Source of the DNA: Mycteria americana
Lineage: Eukaryota > Chordata > Aves > Ciconiiformes > Ciconiidae
Direction of reading: 5' to 3'
Assembly: GCF_035582795.1 (NCBI RefSeq)
Contig: NC_134373.1
Coordinates: 33,326,501-33,390,500 of the forward strand
Length of the DNA: 64,000 nucleotides
Of the stretch, positions 1 through 11,000 are shown piece after piece (position 1 is the stretch's first letter; each line of letters starts with the position of its first letter). Under the pieces are notes generated by a model, which searched no databases, had not been told where the DNA came from, and saw nothing but the letters and a program-made list of their open reading frames with translations. Made by a program: the position numbers and the translations under genes.

Positions 1-3000
1 GCCTCTACCCAGGAAACGCATGCCTGGGCTCTTGGCCTAGCCCAACGTGGAACAGGAGACTTTGGGAAAGGAACTCAAACAAAACGTAACAAAGGAAAAA
101 CTCCTGAAGTCCTATGGTGCAGCATTGCTACCACTGAACTGTGACCTGGCTGGCTACTGATTTCCAAGTTCATTTCTCACAGAAACTTCCTTTAGAAGTC
201 CTTACACTTTGGATGGGCAATCCAAGGTCTTAAGGGAGAAGCAGGTATCACTCGTGTCGCAATTTAACTAATGGAAAACTTTCCAAACACTGAAAGCAGA
301 AATAAGATTAGTAACTTCCCCAGCCATACTGGAGGAGGAACAAGGAAATACAGTGAGCCACCCTGTCAAATTACTTCAAAAGGAAGTAAAGACTAGTAGG
401 GCTGGAAACCAGGAATCCTGCTATTAAGTAGTCAGCTACCAGGCTGCACAAAATTGTGTTACTTTTTCCTAAAGCCACATTTAAAAAACAAAACAAACAA
501 AAAACCCCACAAAAACAAAAACAAACACCACAAAAAAAAAAAAGCCCCAACACTCTCTAGTCATCATATTGTATGACCAGGAGGATGAGGCTAGAGATCT
601 GAAAGTCAGCAGGGATAGAAGCAAAGTTAACTAAATGGAAGTGTCCTACTACTACAGAAGAAATTGTTTACTCTGGAGAACAGGAAAAAAGGCATCCCTG
701 TATGTATATAATTAAAAGTCCATCAACACAGAGCACTTCGAGGTGCTCTGCATTCTGATTAACTTTCAACTCTGTCATGGAAAACTAAGGGTACAAGACC
801 AGGAGTCAAATTCTGGGTTTTATACTATGTCAGTTCTTGTAGTTTCATGCAGACTCTGGTATAAGACACAGCTGCCTAAATTTCTAAAGAGCAAGCAAAT
901 CTGAATTTAAGTGAGGTCCTGGATATTTGCAATTTCCGTTATAGAAAGCAAGTGATATGCTGAGCATCTACATCTCAAGAAGGAATATTTAGTTACACAT
1001 CTTAGTGATAAAAATTTTTATTTGCCTTAATGCCATTTCCCACAGAGGTAGAAGTGTTCATCTGTTCTCACAGGAAGAATATAAAAACTAAGTTATTTTT
1101 AAATAACTGTATAGTTTAATGGAAGCTGTGAAACAAACTGACTCCAAGACTAATTGAACAGAAATAGCTCACCACAAAAATCTACTTTAGCTAATGTAGA
1201 AAGGTGTAAACCAAGAATAAAGGAGATGCTTTCAGGAAGCACGACCCTTGGAATTTGCTGAGGCTCTGCAGTCTACAGCAACAGAGTTTGTTTTGTCTCA
1301 AAGAAAGAGATCTACATGGAGGTGTAATATCACTTAAAAAAATAAACAAAAGTCACATGAAAGTGTGAGATAGTAATAAACCTTTTCATTTTCAAAAGAA
1401 AAAGGAAGCAACAACATCACTTGCATTTTGTAACAGTTTCATCAGCACTAGTGAAACTACTGTGTCAAAAGTTTAGGTACTCAGCTCCTGTTCTGTAACA
1501 AATATACAGTGGCTGTAATTGCATCCATCTTGTGTCTCTTACTCACCCAGACACATGCAATTCCTCAATACAAATTGAAATTAAATTCTAGATAGCAGTA
1601 ACAGTGGAAGCCCAGTTCACATAAACATAATGCAACTATTATTAAGTGGTCTTCCTTTTATATTACTATAAACTGGAGTTTTATTCTTCAGCTACAAAAT
1701 ATCCTATTACCCACAGACAAATTGCTGTGAAGCCCACCTACAGCTACAGGCTCAGCAGGAAGCACATTTAATAGCCAGCAATTATATTTATGCAAGAAAT
1801 TTTGCCTTCCTCAGCAAAAGGAATAGAGAACCTATTTTATTAGAGATGTGACAAACCCACATTTTCAATAGTTCTGTGACAAACATGTAATTGGTCTTGG
1901 TATTTGCTGACCACAGAATAAAATAAATCTTAATGAAAGCAAGCAATCTGGGCAGCAAAATACAGTTTTGCCACTACGAAAGAACCACTGGGAAAGACCA
2001 GCAGGAGCGAGTCTAAAGTAATGTAAGGATGACTGGGAAAGGAGAGGCAGTCAGCATGTTCTGGGGCTGCATAAAGATGGCCCCAGAGTAGACTTCACAT
2101 CACAATTAGACACCAATGATTCCGATTTTCTTCTCTTTTCCTTCAGAAATATCATTAAAAGAAAAATAACATTACTTCTGTGAGAAGATGTGATCTTTAA
2201 TATCAATACACTGTAAAAGTATTTTTTAAACATCTGAGCAACTGCCAAAGAGCTACAATATTTGAAAAAAATACAATGTACATCTAGTTTGGATTTTATT
2301 CTTAAAGTTTAGCTAAATATAGTAAAGGTATCCCAGTAGGTCTGCAGTTAGTGTGACTGGTGTGTCCCTTCATCAGTTAAACAAGTTAAGAAGCCTTTTA
2401 ACTAGTAACTAGAAGACTTATGTGATAGTATTACAATTTGAACTCTTCAGAGCCTTTGCAAAATGCAACTGCTTTGTTTCAGAAGGTTTTATCTGTACAG
2501 CAGATCATTCCTGAGGCAAGGCCCAAAGGTTAAAACTGTTAATATAAAGAAGAGAGAGACAAAACTCCTAATGAAGTCTAATTTTTAAATTCTTGCTTCA
2601 GCTGAGTAACATGATCCTGCATAATAGGAGTTGTCTGTGACTGCTTAGGAAGTAACTGTAATTTAGAGGAGATTTTAAAGCTTTGTTCACTACTCAATGC
2701 TTAAAATTGCAAGTTGTCTTTCTGGTACCAAGCGTATTTACCGTACTTGTGTTATTAATCTTGCTAAGACAAGAAGACTGAAAGCAGTAAGTTCTCCAGT
2801 GAAAGTTCAAGCTAGTATGAAGGAAGGAAATAATTAACCCTAACCCTGAGAGCAGCTACAAGGAGTATGTGGTGATCAGATCAAGCAAAACACTTCAAAT
2901 ATTAGTGGAGCAGTACATTTTGACCACATGACATAAGCCGTGAGACTTCTTTATTTTCTTGTGATCCCAAACAAGCCTAAACATTCCTTTAGACCACAAT

Positions 3001-3376
3001 GCACAACCTCTCTCACATACAAGCTGCACATACAACCTCATATATACGTATATAGATTTATCCAACCCATATGTAAGAAATAACCAAGCAGTTGTTGACA
3101 CCGTATTAAAGCAACATCTTTCAAGCACACATTTTTCCACCTAGCTCCAAATGAAGAATTACAGTACACAGTTACACAACACCAGCATTAATACTGACTT
3201 GGAGATCAGATGCCAAGTTTTCACAGGAAAAGATCCTCCGGAGTAGGTTGATAATCATGTAACAAATCATAAACAAACTAAATCCTCTCATCGACTGTAC
3301 CTTAATATTTTGGGGGGAAGGAGAATGTTTAGAATGGCACATCCATGTACTCTGAGAGGGAGCTCTCATCACCCAC
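1..3376 (-). other. SNX4 intron 2 (partial)
   Basis: AT-rich intronic sequence with no recognisable exon on either strand. An A-rich tract interrupted by C lies at about 481-542, and an 8-bp-arm hairpin with a 6-nt loop is at 729-750. The short open frames here have no domain signature and no coherent splice sites. Confidence 0.7.
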
Positions 3377-4598
3377 CTTGTCTCAATGAGGTAAGCAGTG
3401 TATGTTTCTTGCATGTTCATGGCATTCCTCCCAGTCCGTTTTTCAGCTTCCGAAACAGTGATTTCCATTTTTTTTGCCAAACAGTCTTCCATCTTTTTAG
3501 AGGAGGAAAATAAAGATTCATGTAACATTAGCCATGCAAGGCAAAGGCTAGTAACCCTGCCTCCCCTTCTCTCACACCACATTTGTTCAAATAAGACAGG
3601 TCTCTATAGAATAGAGGCTTTGGCAGAGCTTCGTTTTATACCCATGTTCTGTATCACATTTGCAAATGAAAACAGAAAACCTGCTTTTGGGGAGAAAACC
3701 CAAAGTCAACAAATAGACAACTCTGGATACCAAAAGCCATCATCAGCCAGGAAGATACAGAAAGGAGAAATATTTTTCCTTACAGGTAACAAAGTAACCT
3801 TTTTTAAAAAACAAACAAACCCCTGCACTTTCTACCCAAACACTTCCCAACTCCCGGTGAATTCCTCCTCAGGACACCTGGGACACACGTAACCACCTCT
3901 CCCCTTTCACAGGAAACAGAATACATCCGGACTGAGATGTTTTTCTTTTAATCTCTCAGAGGAGGATCGTTATCTTTTACACATTGCCGGACAGAAGTCA
4001 GTCAGGACCACACGCCCACCCTGGAAAGGCAGAGCTTAATTGAGCGGGGAGGGGAATTTATTTGTGAAATTAAGGGGCAGGGGGAACAAGTTGAGAATAT
4101 AATTAATAATAATTAAAAAAAAAAATAATCTGGTACTAGGGATGAGGGCAGGCAGTGCACAAAGCCCTCTGACACCGGCCAGACTGGGGCTGGAAGAACC
4201 CCACAGCTCAGAGGGTCGGGCTGCACAGCTCTGCCTCGGGCTCCCCTGGGCAGGGGCTCATCCCACCTGTAGCCTCTTCCCGCCGCGGCGGGCAGCGCTG
4301 GGCTACCGCCCGGCCCCGGGCCCCCCGCGCCGGCCGAGCCCCGCACCCCTCCCCGCCCGCGCCGGGCCGGCGGCGCGGCAGCCGGGCAGCAGGCTCAGGA
4401 AAGCCCGGTGCTCGGCCCCGGCGGAGTAGGCCGTGCCGAAGCCGGCGGCCCGCGGGGGGGACGCCGCCCCGCCGCTGCCACCCCCCGCACCCTCACCGTG
4501 GCTACGGGCTGCTCCGGAGGCGGGAGGCCGCTGCAGAGCGCGGCGGCGCCGTCCTCCTCCGGGCGGCTATCGCTCGGCTCGGCCTCGGCGCTCTCCAT
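1..4598 (-). CDS. SNX4: SNX4, sorting nexin 4 (5' part of the gene; coding exons 1-2 in window, rest off the left edge)
   Basis: SNX4 is a PX-BAR sorting nexin that binds PI3P on early endosomes and supports recycling, for example of the transferrin receptor, and autophagy (family knowledge). Two minus-strand coding exons are visible: 4598-4497 (34 codons) and 3492-3377 (38 codons plus two bases). The second encodes the start of the PX domain, including EITVSEAEKRTGRNAMNM followed by QETYTAYLIETR, which I recognise as the near-invariant SNX4 beta-1/beta-2 region. Exon 1 ends ACG|GTGAGG and exon 2 begins in phase 0 after a pyrimidine-rich acceptor, so the frame is continuous. The start ATG at 4598-4596 has a good context (cccATGG). 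No further exon (the RRYSEFELL segment would be next) was found between 1 and 3376, so the rest lies off the left edge. The next gene, TGFBR2L, is head to head with it, 9.2 kb between start codons. Confidence 0.9.
3377..3492 (-). CDS. SNX4: SNX4 coding exon 2 (start of PX domain)
   Basis: This exon is 116 bp: 38 codons plus AG of a split Arg codon. It runs from MEDCLAKKMEITVSE to AYLIET, the first strands of the PX domain. The acceptor is a pyrimidine tract ending aaaag and the donor is AAG|GTGGGT. The residues from SEAEKRTGRN to the end match SNX4 as I know it across vertebrates. Confidence 0.92.
3493..4496 (-). other. SNX4 intron 1
   Basis: This 1.0 kb intron is bounded by a GT donor inside the CpG island and an AG acceptor ahead of exon 2. 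Its island-side part (about 4150-4496) is very GC-rich. The central part holds an AT-rich patch (about 4095-4132). No exon is seen in it. Confidence 0.75.
4497..4598 (-). CDS. SNX4: SNX4 coding exon 1
   Basis: This exon encodes a 34-residue acidic, Pro/Ala/Glu-rich, probably disordered N-terminus beginning MESAEAEPSDSRPEEDG. The donor is ACG|GTGAGG. The start was chosen because it is the only ATG in a strong context inside the CpG island that splices in phase into exon 2. The segment is not alignable to the human N-terminus as I recall it, which is usual for the disordered arm ahead of the PX domain. The identity therefore rests on exon 2 and on position. Confidence 0.75.
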
Positions 4599-4627
4599 GG
4601 GGATCAAGGGCTCGGCCGCCTCCCTCC

Positions 4628-4637
4628 GCGCAGGCGC
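4628..4637. promoter_or_regulatory. NRF1-like site in the SNX4 promoter
   Basis: The sequence GCGCAGGCGC fits the NRF1 consensus GCGCAnGCGC. It lies about 30 bp upstream of the SNX4 start codon. NRF1 sites are common in TATA-less housekeeping promoters; occupancy here is inference. Confidence 0.5.
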
Positions 4638-4696
4638 TGAGGCCGGCTCCGGCGGGCAAACTCATCGCAGGTCCTAGAGAGAGCGGCCGGCCGGGG

Positions 4697-4876
4697 GTGT
4701 GTGCCAGCCCGGGCGTGTGTGCCAGCCCGGGCGTGTGTGCCTGCCCGGGCGTGTGTGCCTGCCCGGCGGTGTGTGCCTGCCCGGCGGTGTGTGCCTGCCC
4801 GGCGGTGTGTGCCTGCCCGGGCGTGTGTGCCTGCCCGGCGGTGTGTGCCGGCCCGGCGGTGTGTGCCGGCCCGGGG
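4697..4876. repeat. 18-bp minisatellite, exactly 10 tandem units
   Basis: Ten consecutive 18-bp units of the form GTGTGTGCC-N-GCCCGG-S-S run without an indel. The variable position is A in two units, T in six and G in two; the last two positions are mostly GC or CG. The unit length is a multiple of three and free of stops, so it creates long repetitive open frames on both strands that are not genes. It lies about 100-280 bp upstream of the SNX4 start codon. Confidence 0.95.
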
Positions 4877-5080
4877 CCGGCGCTGCCCGCAGCCGCCGCC
4901 GCAGCGCTGGGCGAGGCGGGCTGGGGCGAGGCAGACCCCGCCGGCCCTCGGCCTTCCCCGGCCCTCCGCTGCCGCCCGCCTCGGCCGGTGCTCATCGACT
5001 GGGTTCAGCTAAGCCCTTTCTAGGCTGTTGGCGTCCTGCCCACCGCGCTGCCCAAAACTGCCCCGTGAGGTAGCCGGCGG

Positions 5081-8000
5081 TGGGCACCTCTGCGTGAACC
5101 CGGGGGGTAAAGACACCCCGCGTTGTTGCAATGCTCCGCTCGCCCGAAGCCAGGCAGCGGGAGCCTCCTGTCCAGGAGAGGGACAGACCTTCCGCCATCC
5201 CCTGGGCGCTCATCCTCACTCGTACAGTTGTAAATGTTTATTTCTAAGATTTATTTTTGTTGTTGCCCCTCTTCTGTGATTCTGTGATTCTTTTAGCTCT
5301 CAGGTCACTGAAGAGTTTCTGATGCACCCATGCTGCACCTTACCTTCCCTCCGTAGCAGGACAACTTGTCATTTTGCTTTATGGACCCTCTTTCAGCAGC
5401 TATTAACTTTCCCACAGGATGTTTGTTAACATTAGGCATCTCGGCTTATTTTTTTAAAACCTACCAGCCCGTTATTTCCCCACTCTCACTCCTTTGCAGG
5501 CAGCGAAGGACTCGGTCGTGCTGTGTTCGCTTTTACTTACCCTCCTGTCTGCCCTGCCTTCTCCATCAGCTCCCTCCCAGTAGTGGTACAACATCCAGAA
5601 CCGTGTTCTCCTACCCACCGTCTCTGCCGCTAACACCGAAGCGTGTCCTGTCCCGCCACGCTTCCCCAGGAGGTACCTAAGTAGTTAAAATCCCCCAGGC
5701 TGAGCTCTGGGGAAACCTCTGTTGTTTATTTAATAAAAGCCCCAGCTGTCTCTTGTCTTTTCGTTGAGCAGGAATAAACCCTGACTGTGCTTTCCTGTGA
5801 TTCCTGTTCTTTTTGGAGAGACATTCAGCAAGTCTGCCCCGCAGCTCCTACTGAACGTCAGTTAATGTATCACTACATATATACATACACACCTTCATTA
5901 TTGCAGCCTTTGGGTTTATTCCCTCACGACCCTGTGGTCCCACGCAGTCCTTGTGGGGCCAGCAAACTGGATGGAGAAGTTCTTCCTACTTATTCCTTGT
6001 ACTCCAAACATCATTTCAGACGCTCAGGAGCAGTCCCATCGTTTATGTATCACATCACTCCCTTGAGATTTCCCATTTTTGGACCAGATTCACGTCCTTT
6101 GATTCAAGCACTACATTTTTTATTATTCTCGTGTAGCTTTTTTTCTTTTCCTGCCGTTTTCAAACCCAGGTTAAAGGCCACCTCAGGGGATTGAAAAGTT
6201 GATATTATGGGTTTCTTTGCTTTGCTTTTTTCTACTTTGAATAGGAAACATTTTTTTTAGTGTTGACCAAAGCTGAATTTGCATACATTTTTCATCCAAA
6301 AATTAATCTTTTTCTTTCAACAATTAAAATAAATCTCAAAATCCCCTCTGAAGACCTCATGAATGAATATTTGGCGTCTGGTTTCTATTCTGTTGTCTTC
6401 AATGTTTATTCAACTTTTTCCTCAGATTGTTTGAACTGATACCTCAATCCTTCCTTTCCCACCCCTCCACCACTGTAGCTGGATGGAGTTTCCCAAGCTT
6501 TTCCACAAAAGGCTTTCCTAGAACAAAAGTTTTTTACAAGTATGTGAACTGTGATTTGTCCTCTGAATAGGACTGATTTAAGATTTGTTTTCTAAACCCA
6601 AAGTCCAGTTTAGATGTAAAAGCATGATTGCATGTTGTAAGACAAAGTCTGTTTTCCATTAGGGTATGGGTTTCTTATGTTTACTCAAGATGTACATTAA
6701 GATACATACCTTGTATCAATTACACTTGCATTTGCAGAATGTGCGTACTGAAATTTTTCTGATCCATATCAGCGATATAATGGAAATATTTATGTGAAGC
6801 TCATACGGGATATCATACTTTGTATTAAATATTTTCATTATGGAAATAACATTATCAATAAAGTACAGTAATATTTTGCAGGTCTAACATGCAGTCATTT
6901 CAAAAACTATTTTCAGCTTTGAATTTTCTTAATACTAACTACAAGATGTGGAGAAGACTTAAAACACTACCTATGTAGGAGGAGGATAATGATAGAAGTG
7001 CCCAAATCAAGGTGACCAACAGCCCAGGTAGCCCTCACCTACATTACAGCCTGGGGAGCTTTAGAGGAGAGCGCGAAATGTACTGACAAACTAGTGTGCA
7101 ATGAAGAGGTCTTCAGCAAGCACCAAAGACTCCAACAAAGTGCTCTTCCTGAGCCACATTTCCCCACCTCAGCCTGCAAAGTGGGCTAACAGTATTTTCT
7201 CACAGAAAAACGGTCCCAGCACAGTACTGCTTTCAGGAGTGCTTCCAGGACTTGCACTACTTTGGTCAAAATAAGCCTTAGTGTTTCCCTAGCTAGACAC
7301 AACCACTAGCGCAGTCAGGCTCTCTTTGAACCCACTCTTCTCAGGACGTGAGTCTGATTTCCTGCAGGTTACTCTAGCCGGGACACCCTCCTGCTCTTCA
7401 GCATCTTCACTAGGCAGCACGTGCCTTGTTCTTCAACCATAAGAAGGCAACCCAACTCAACTTTCTAACTACAAGTCCCTTCAGACTCTGAAACCGTCAT
7501 CAGAGAGGTAGATTTTTCTCAAAAACAACCTTTTCCCATCAAAGTACTATTGACTTCCTTACCAGAGAGTTACACATCTTACAGGAGAGAAAGCAATACC
7601 CCAAGTTCACCAAGCTCTTTTTTGCAAGTTTTAGTATGCCTTCTCTAAGGCGTGACACCGTATGGGTAGAAGCAGACTGCCTCATTGCCCTCCTCTCAGG
7701 TGTTCCTGACTCCCTGCACAGTCTCTGGCAAACAGGGACCCCGTCTTTTTCTAGGCTGTAGGTCCATTCTTTTTAATCCTGCTCTTACTCTGGATAAACT
7801 GGGTTTTTTGCTGAAGAAAGCTAAGCAAGGTATATACCTTATAACTAGCTCTCTGATGCTTTTTGTAAGGTTACGTGTGTTACCTTTCCTGCTTGGCTCT
7901 TTTGACAGCCTGTTTTGTTCTAGCAAATAATGCACCTTAGACGAAAAATACATGCCATATTAATGGGAAATATTTCAGATAATTTCCCCTTTGTCGCAAC

Positions 8001-11000
8001 ACTGATTTTCAGTAGCTTCATTTAGAATTCCTCATCCCTTCAACTTCTTAGAAGTAGTTAGAATTAAATGATAATACAACCAACAACAACAACCATCACT
8101 TTGCTCCTGGGAACTTAAATGACAACAGCTAAACCAGTGGCTGTGCTTTGCGCCTATCCCCCAACACCTGTGGCCTTTCCATAACCTGAGGAAGAGAGAC
8201 TTAACCAGCCAATATTCCTACTGACGAGAGGCGCGTGTCTATGTGCCTGTGCAGTGTCTGGCTCTGCCAGCGTGCAGTACTGGGTAGCGTGAGTAGATTC
8301 ATGGAGCAACACAGCTGGAGCTGAGGACCCATCATCCACACCATGCGTATTTTAGGGGATATTTTTTAGGGTGCCCCTAGCCCGCTCCTGGGGACTGACC
8401 ACCCTTCACACCTTCCAGTTTAGCTGCTGCTGAAAAAAACCTAGTGCGTGCCTGCCATAAGACTGCCTCGCAGTGCAAGCCAAAGAGGATGGCCGGGAGT
8501 TTCCCTTCAAAAGCACATTCCTGATCCATGGTTCAGGCTCCTGGATCCTATCATAATTTCACTACTAGTAATAATAATACAAAGATCATGAGGCAGGCTG
8601 TCAAACTGCTCATGCCTCCTTCTACAGGCTAATTCCCTCAGACCCCAAGGTGCTTGCTAACCGGAGGCGTCCGGCAGCCGAAGTGATGCCAGCTTGTGCG
8701 TTTGGTCTTCAATGGCTGATCCTCACTGAAGGCGCTGGTGTCTGTCTGCACGTAATGTCATTGGCATGATGGATGGAGCAGAACACAGCGCTTGCTGAGG
8801 TTCCCTAAGAAAACACGGCAGAGGAACGAATGTCAGGGAACTGTCGGTAAAATGCATGAGTAGCTGCTTCAGCATGGAAGAGTGCAGGGGGGAAAATAGG
8901 TTCAAAAAGAATAAACAGGAAATCCTCTCCTCACATAAGTCTAGACTCCTCATGGAGCCTAGAAGTTGGGAAAAAACCCAGCTCAATAACACTGTAAATG
9001 GTGGAGGTGGGAAAATTAGGCCTTTACTTAATCTTGATGAGGCTTCGGTCAAGGAGCCTGTTGCACGCAGTCTGAGAGAAATTGGAAGTTAGGCCAGTGT
9101 TTCTGAACAACAGAAAGACTCCAATAAAAGTCAGGCATCACTTAGAAAATGAATTTCTCCTGCGTGGCTACCAAAATGAGCATTAGCTGAGATGCAGGAA
9201 CATGGGGAAGCTGGCAGGGCTAAGGAGAAGTGGTTGTGGCAATGCAGACAAGGCCACTCGTGCCCAGGTATAGCTGCATCCCTCAGGATGCATTGCTGGC
9301 TTTGATTGCACTCCTTGTGCTATCTGATCATCAAAGGTTACCACACCATCGCTGGGACAACCTGCAGCAAGAGAGTGGAAAATGCCAAAGGGCAAGTCAT
9401 GGTATTTTCCCTTAGGTGGTAGCAGGGAGCACAAACCATAGTACTCCATACATGAGCTCAAACAAACACCAAAACACTGGAAACTGTGACAGCGGGAAGG
9501 TAATGAGAACTTTTCCCAGAGAGCGATGGGCACCCTCAGCACCCCCCAGGCAATGGCATTTGAATTTATTCGACCCTCCCAGGACTGGAGCCAGTATCCT
9601 TGTGAAGGCAGAGTGGAGGTGCCGGCTGGATCGGATCCAGAGTGCGGGGTGCACGTCCTTCTCAGGCAACTGTTACCAATGGCACGGTGAAACCAAGGCT
9701 GTGCTTATAAGATGCAGAAGTGATGACACTGAAATTCTTGAGGTTAAATTAACTGCCAGGATGACTTGGGAGTAGTTCAATACAACCACTCAATATGCGC
9801 ACATAAATTAAGAGTATGGGTTTGTGCTCACTAATAGAAGCTAAGTCCGCAATCCTCTCAGGTAGCCATTTTGATTAGACCTGCCTTTTAAAACTTTGAA
9901 GTATAAGACAAATCCTCTTCACAACAGAAAACACTCGTGGACCTTATCTGAAGCCCACATCACTACTGATATCAACAGATTAAAAGGAACAAAGCAGACG
10001 AAACAGATATTAGTCCAGTCATGTAACGTGCAAGCAATCCAGCGGGCCAAGGGAACATCTTCTGATGCAGAAGTGAACCCACACCTTTTGCTGTAGTCAG
10101 TCATTTTAAACCCAATGCCCCTGCTATGTTCTCTGGGGTCTTGTGGGCATGGAGGAGGTCCAGGGAAGCTCAGGAGCTTTGGCCCTTGCATTAGCACTGT
10201 CCAGGCCATGGCTACATGGTTCCCTTATTTCCCTTCTCTCCCTTCACGTCCCCTGTCACACGAAGGTGGTCTTTCCCCCTGGGAAGAATAAGAGGTTTGA
10301 CTCACCTGGGTATGGCATACGTCCATCGTGATATTACCCTACACAAGGGCGTTTAGGGCATATGTTGGGAGCTTCAAATCTATGGATTGATTGCAGAACC
10401 TTGTCTCTCACAGTGGAAACCCAGGCTGTTTGAAACCTTCTTTTAAATATAGGCTATATTGTTTCAGGTGGCCAAAGTTTTACTTTACTTCTCTAGCAAA
10501 TATCTTCCAGCTCCTAAACGAGAACTTTGGGAAAACTGTTCCCACAATGCAACATAAAAATCACCCTGCAGAGACCTTGTGTTCCTCAGCCTAAATCCAG
10601 CCTTCAGTGTGTCTTGAGTTATGAGGTTGTCCAGACCACTAATAGAGGAGCAGGGGAATTTACACCAAGCCAACAATAAAAATAACCATTTATCTCTTCT
10701 TCCTCCCCAGTGTCTTACTCCAAAGGTCACTGTGTTCTCTCGTGGAAGCAAAGCTCTATAATGTGAGTTTAGACACTTCAGGCTAAATCCCAGAGTTCTT
10801 ACTCACTTTTCCCTGAGTTACTTTGGTGGATTTTTAGTTTGCATTTTTTCCTTGGATAAGGTCTGAGAAGTAAGCAGGGGCTCCAGAACAGAGCTGTTGG
10901 TCAGAGAAAAGCCCAGGTCAGTGGGGCACATGCTACGTGGCTCCCTCCTCAACCCGGGGTGACTCACGCCATAGCGTTAGGAAAGAAACAAGCTCCCAGC

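Larger units (their letters stand above)
4150..5080 (-). promoter_or_regulatory. CpG-island promoter of SNX4
   Basis: There is a roughly 0.9 kb block of very high GC content and dense CpG around SNX4 coding exon 1, with AT-rich DNA on both sides. No TATA box is apparent, as is usual for housekeeping genes. The upstream half contains the 18-bp minisatellite. Whether the island also fires on the plus strand cannot be read from sequence; no plus-strand exon is recognisable. Confidence 0.75.

Noticed and set aside
729-750. Hairpin with 8-bp arms and 6-nt loop in SNX4 intron 2
   Set aside because: Arms this short are expected by chance several times in 64 kb.
2837-2848. CCCTAACCCT telomere-like word
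   Set aside because: Fewer than two full repeats; no evidence of an interstitial telomeric array.
4433-5023. Long open frames of repeated Pro/Ala/Val/Cys residues over the CpG island, on both strands
   Set aside because: They are created by the 18-bp minisatellite, whose length is a multiple of three and lacks stops. No splice context or protein family supports them.
5272-5293. Octamer-like TGTGATTC repeat suggesting a CR1 tail
   Set aside because: Only two octamers are present and no CR1 body sequence precedes them, so it was not called as an element.
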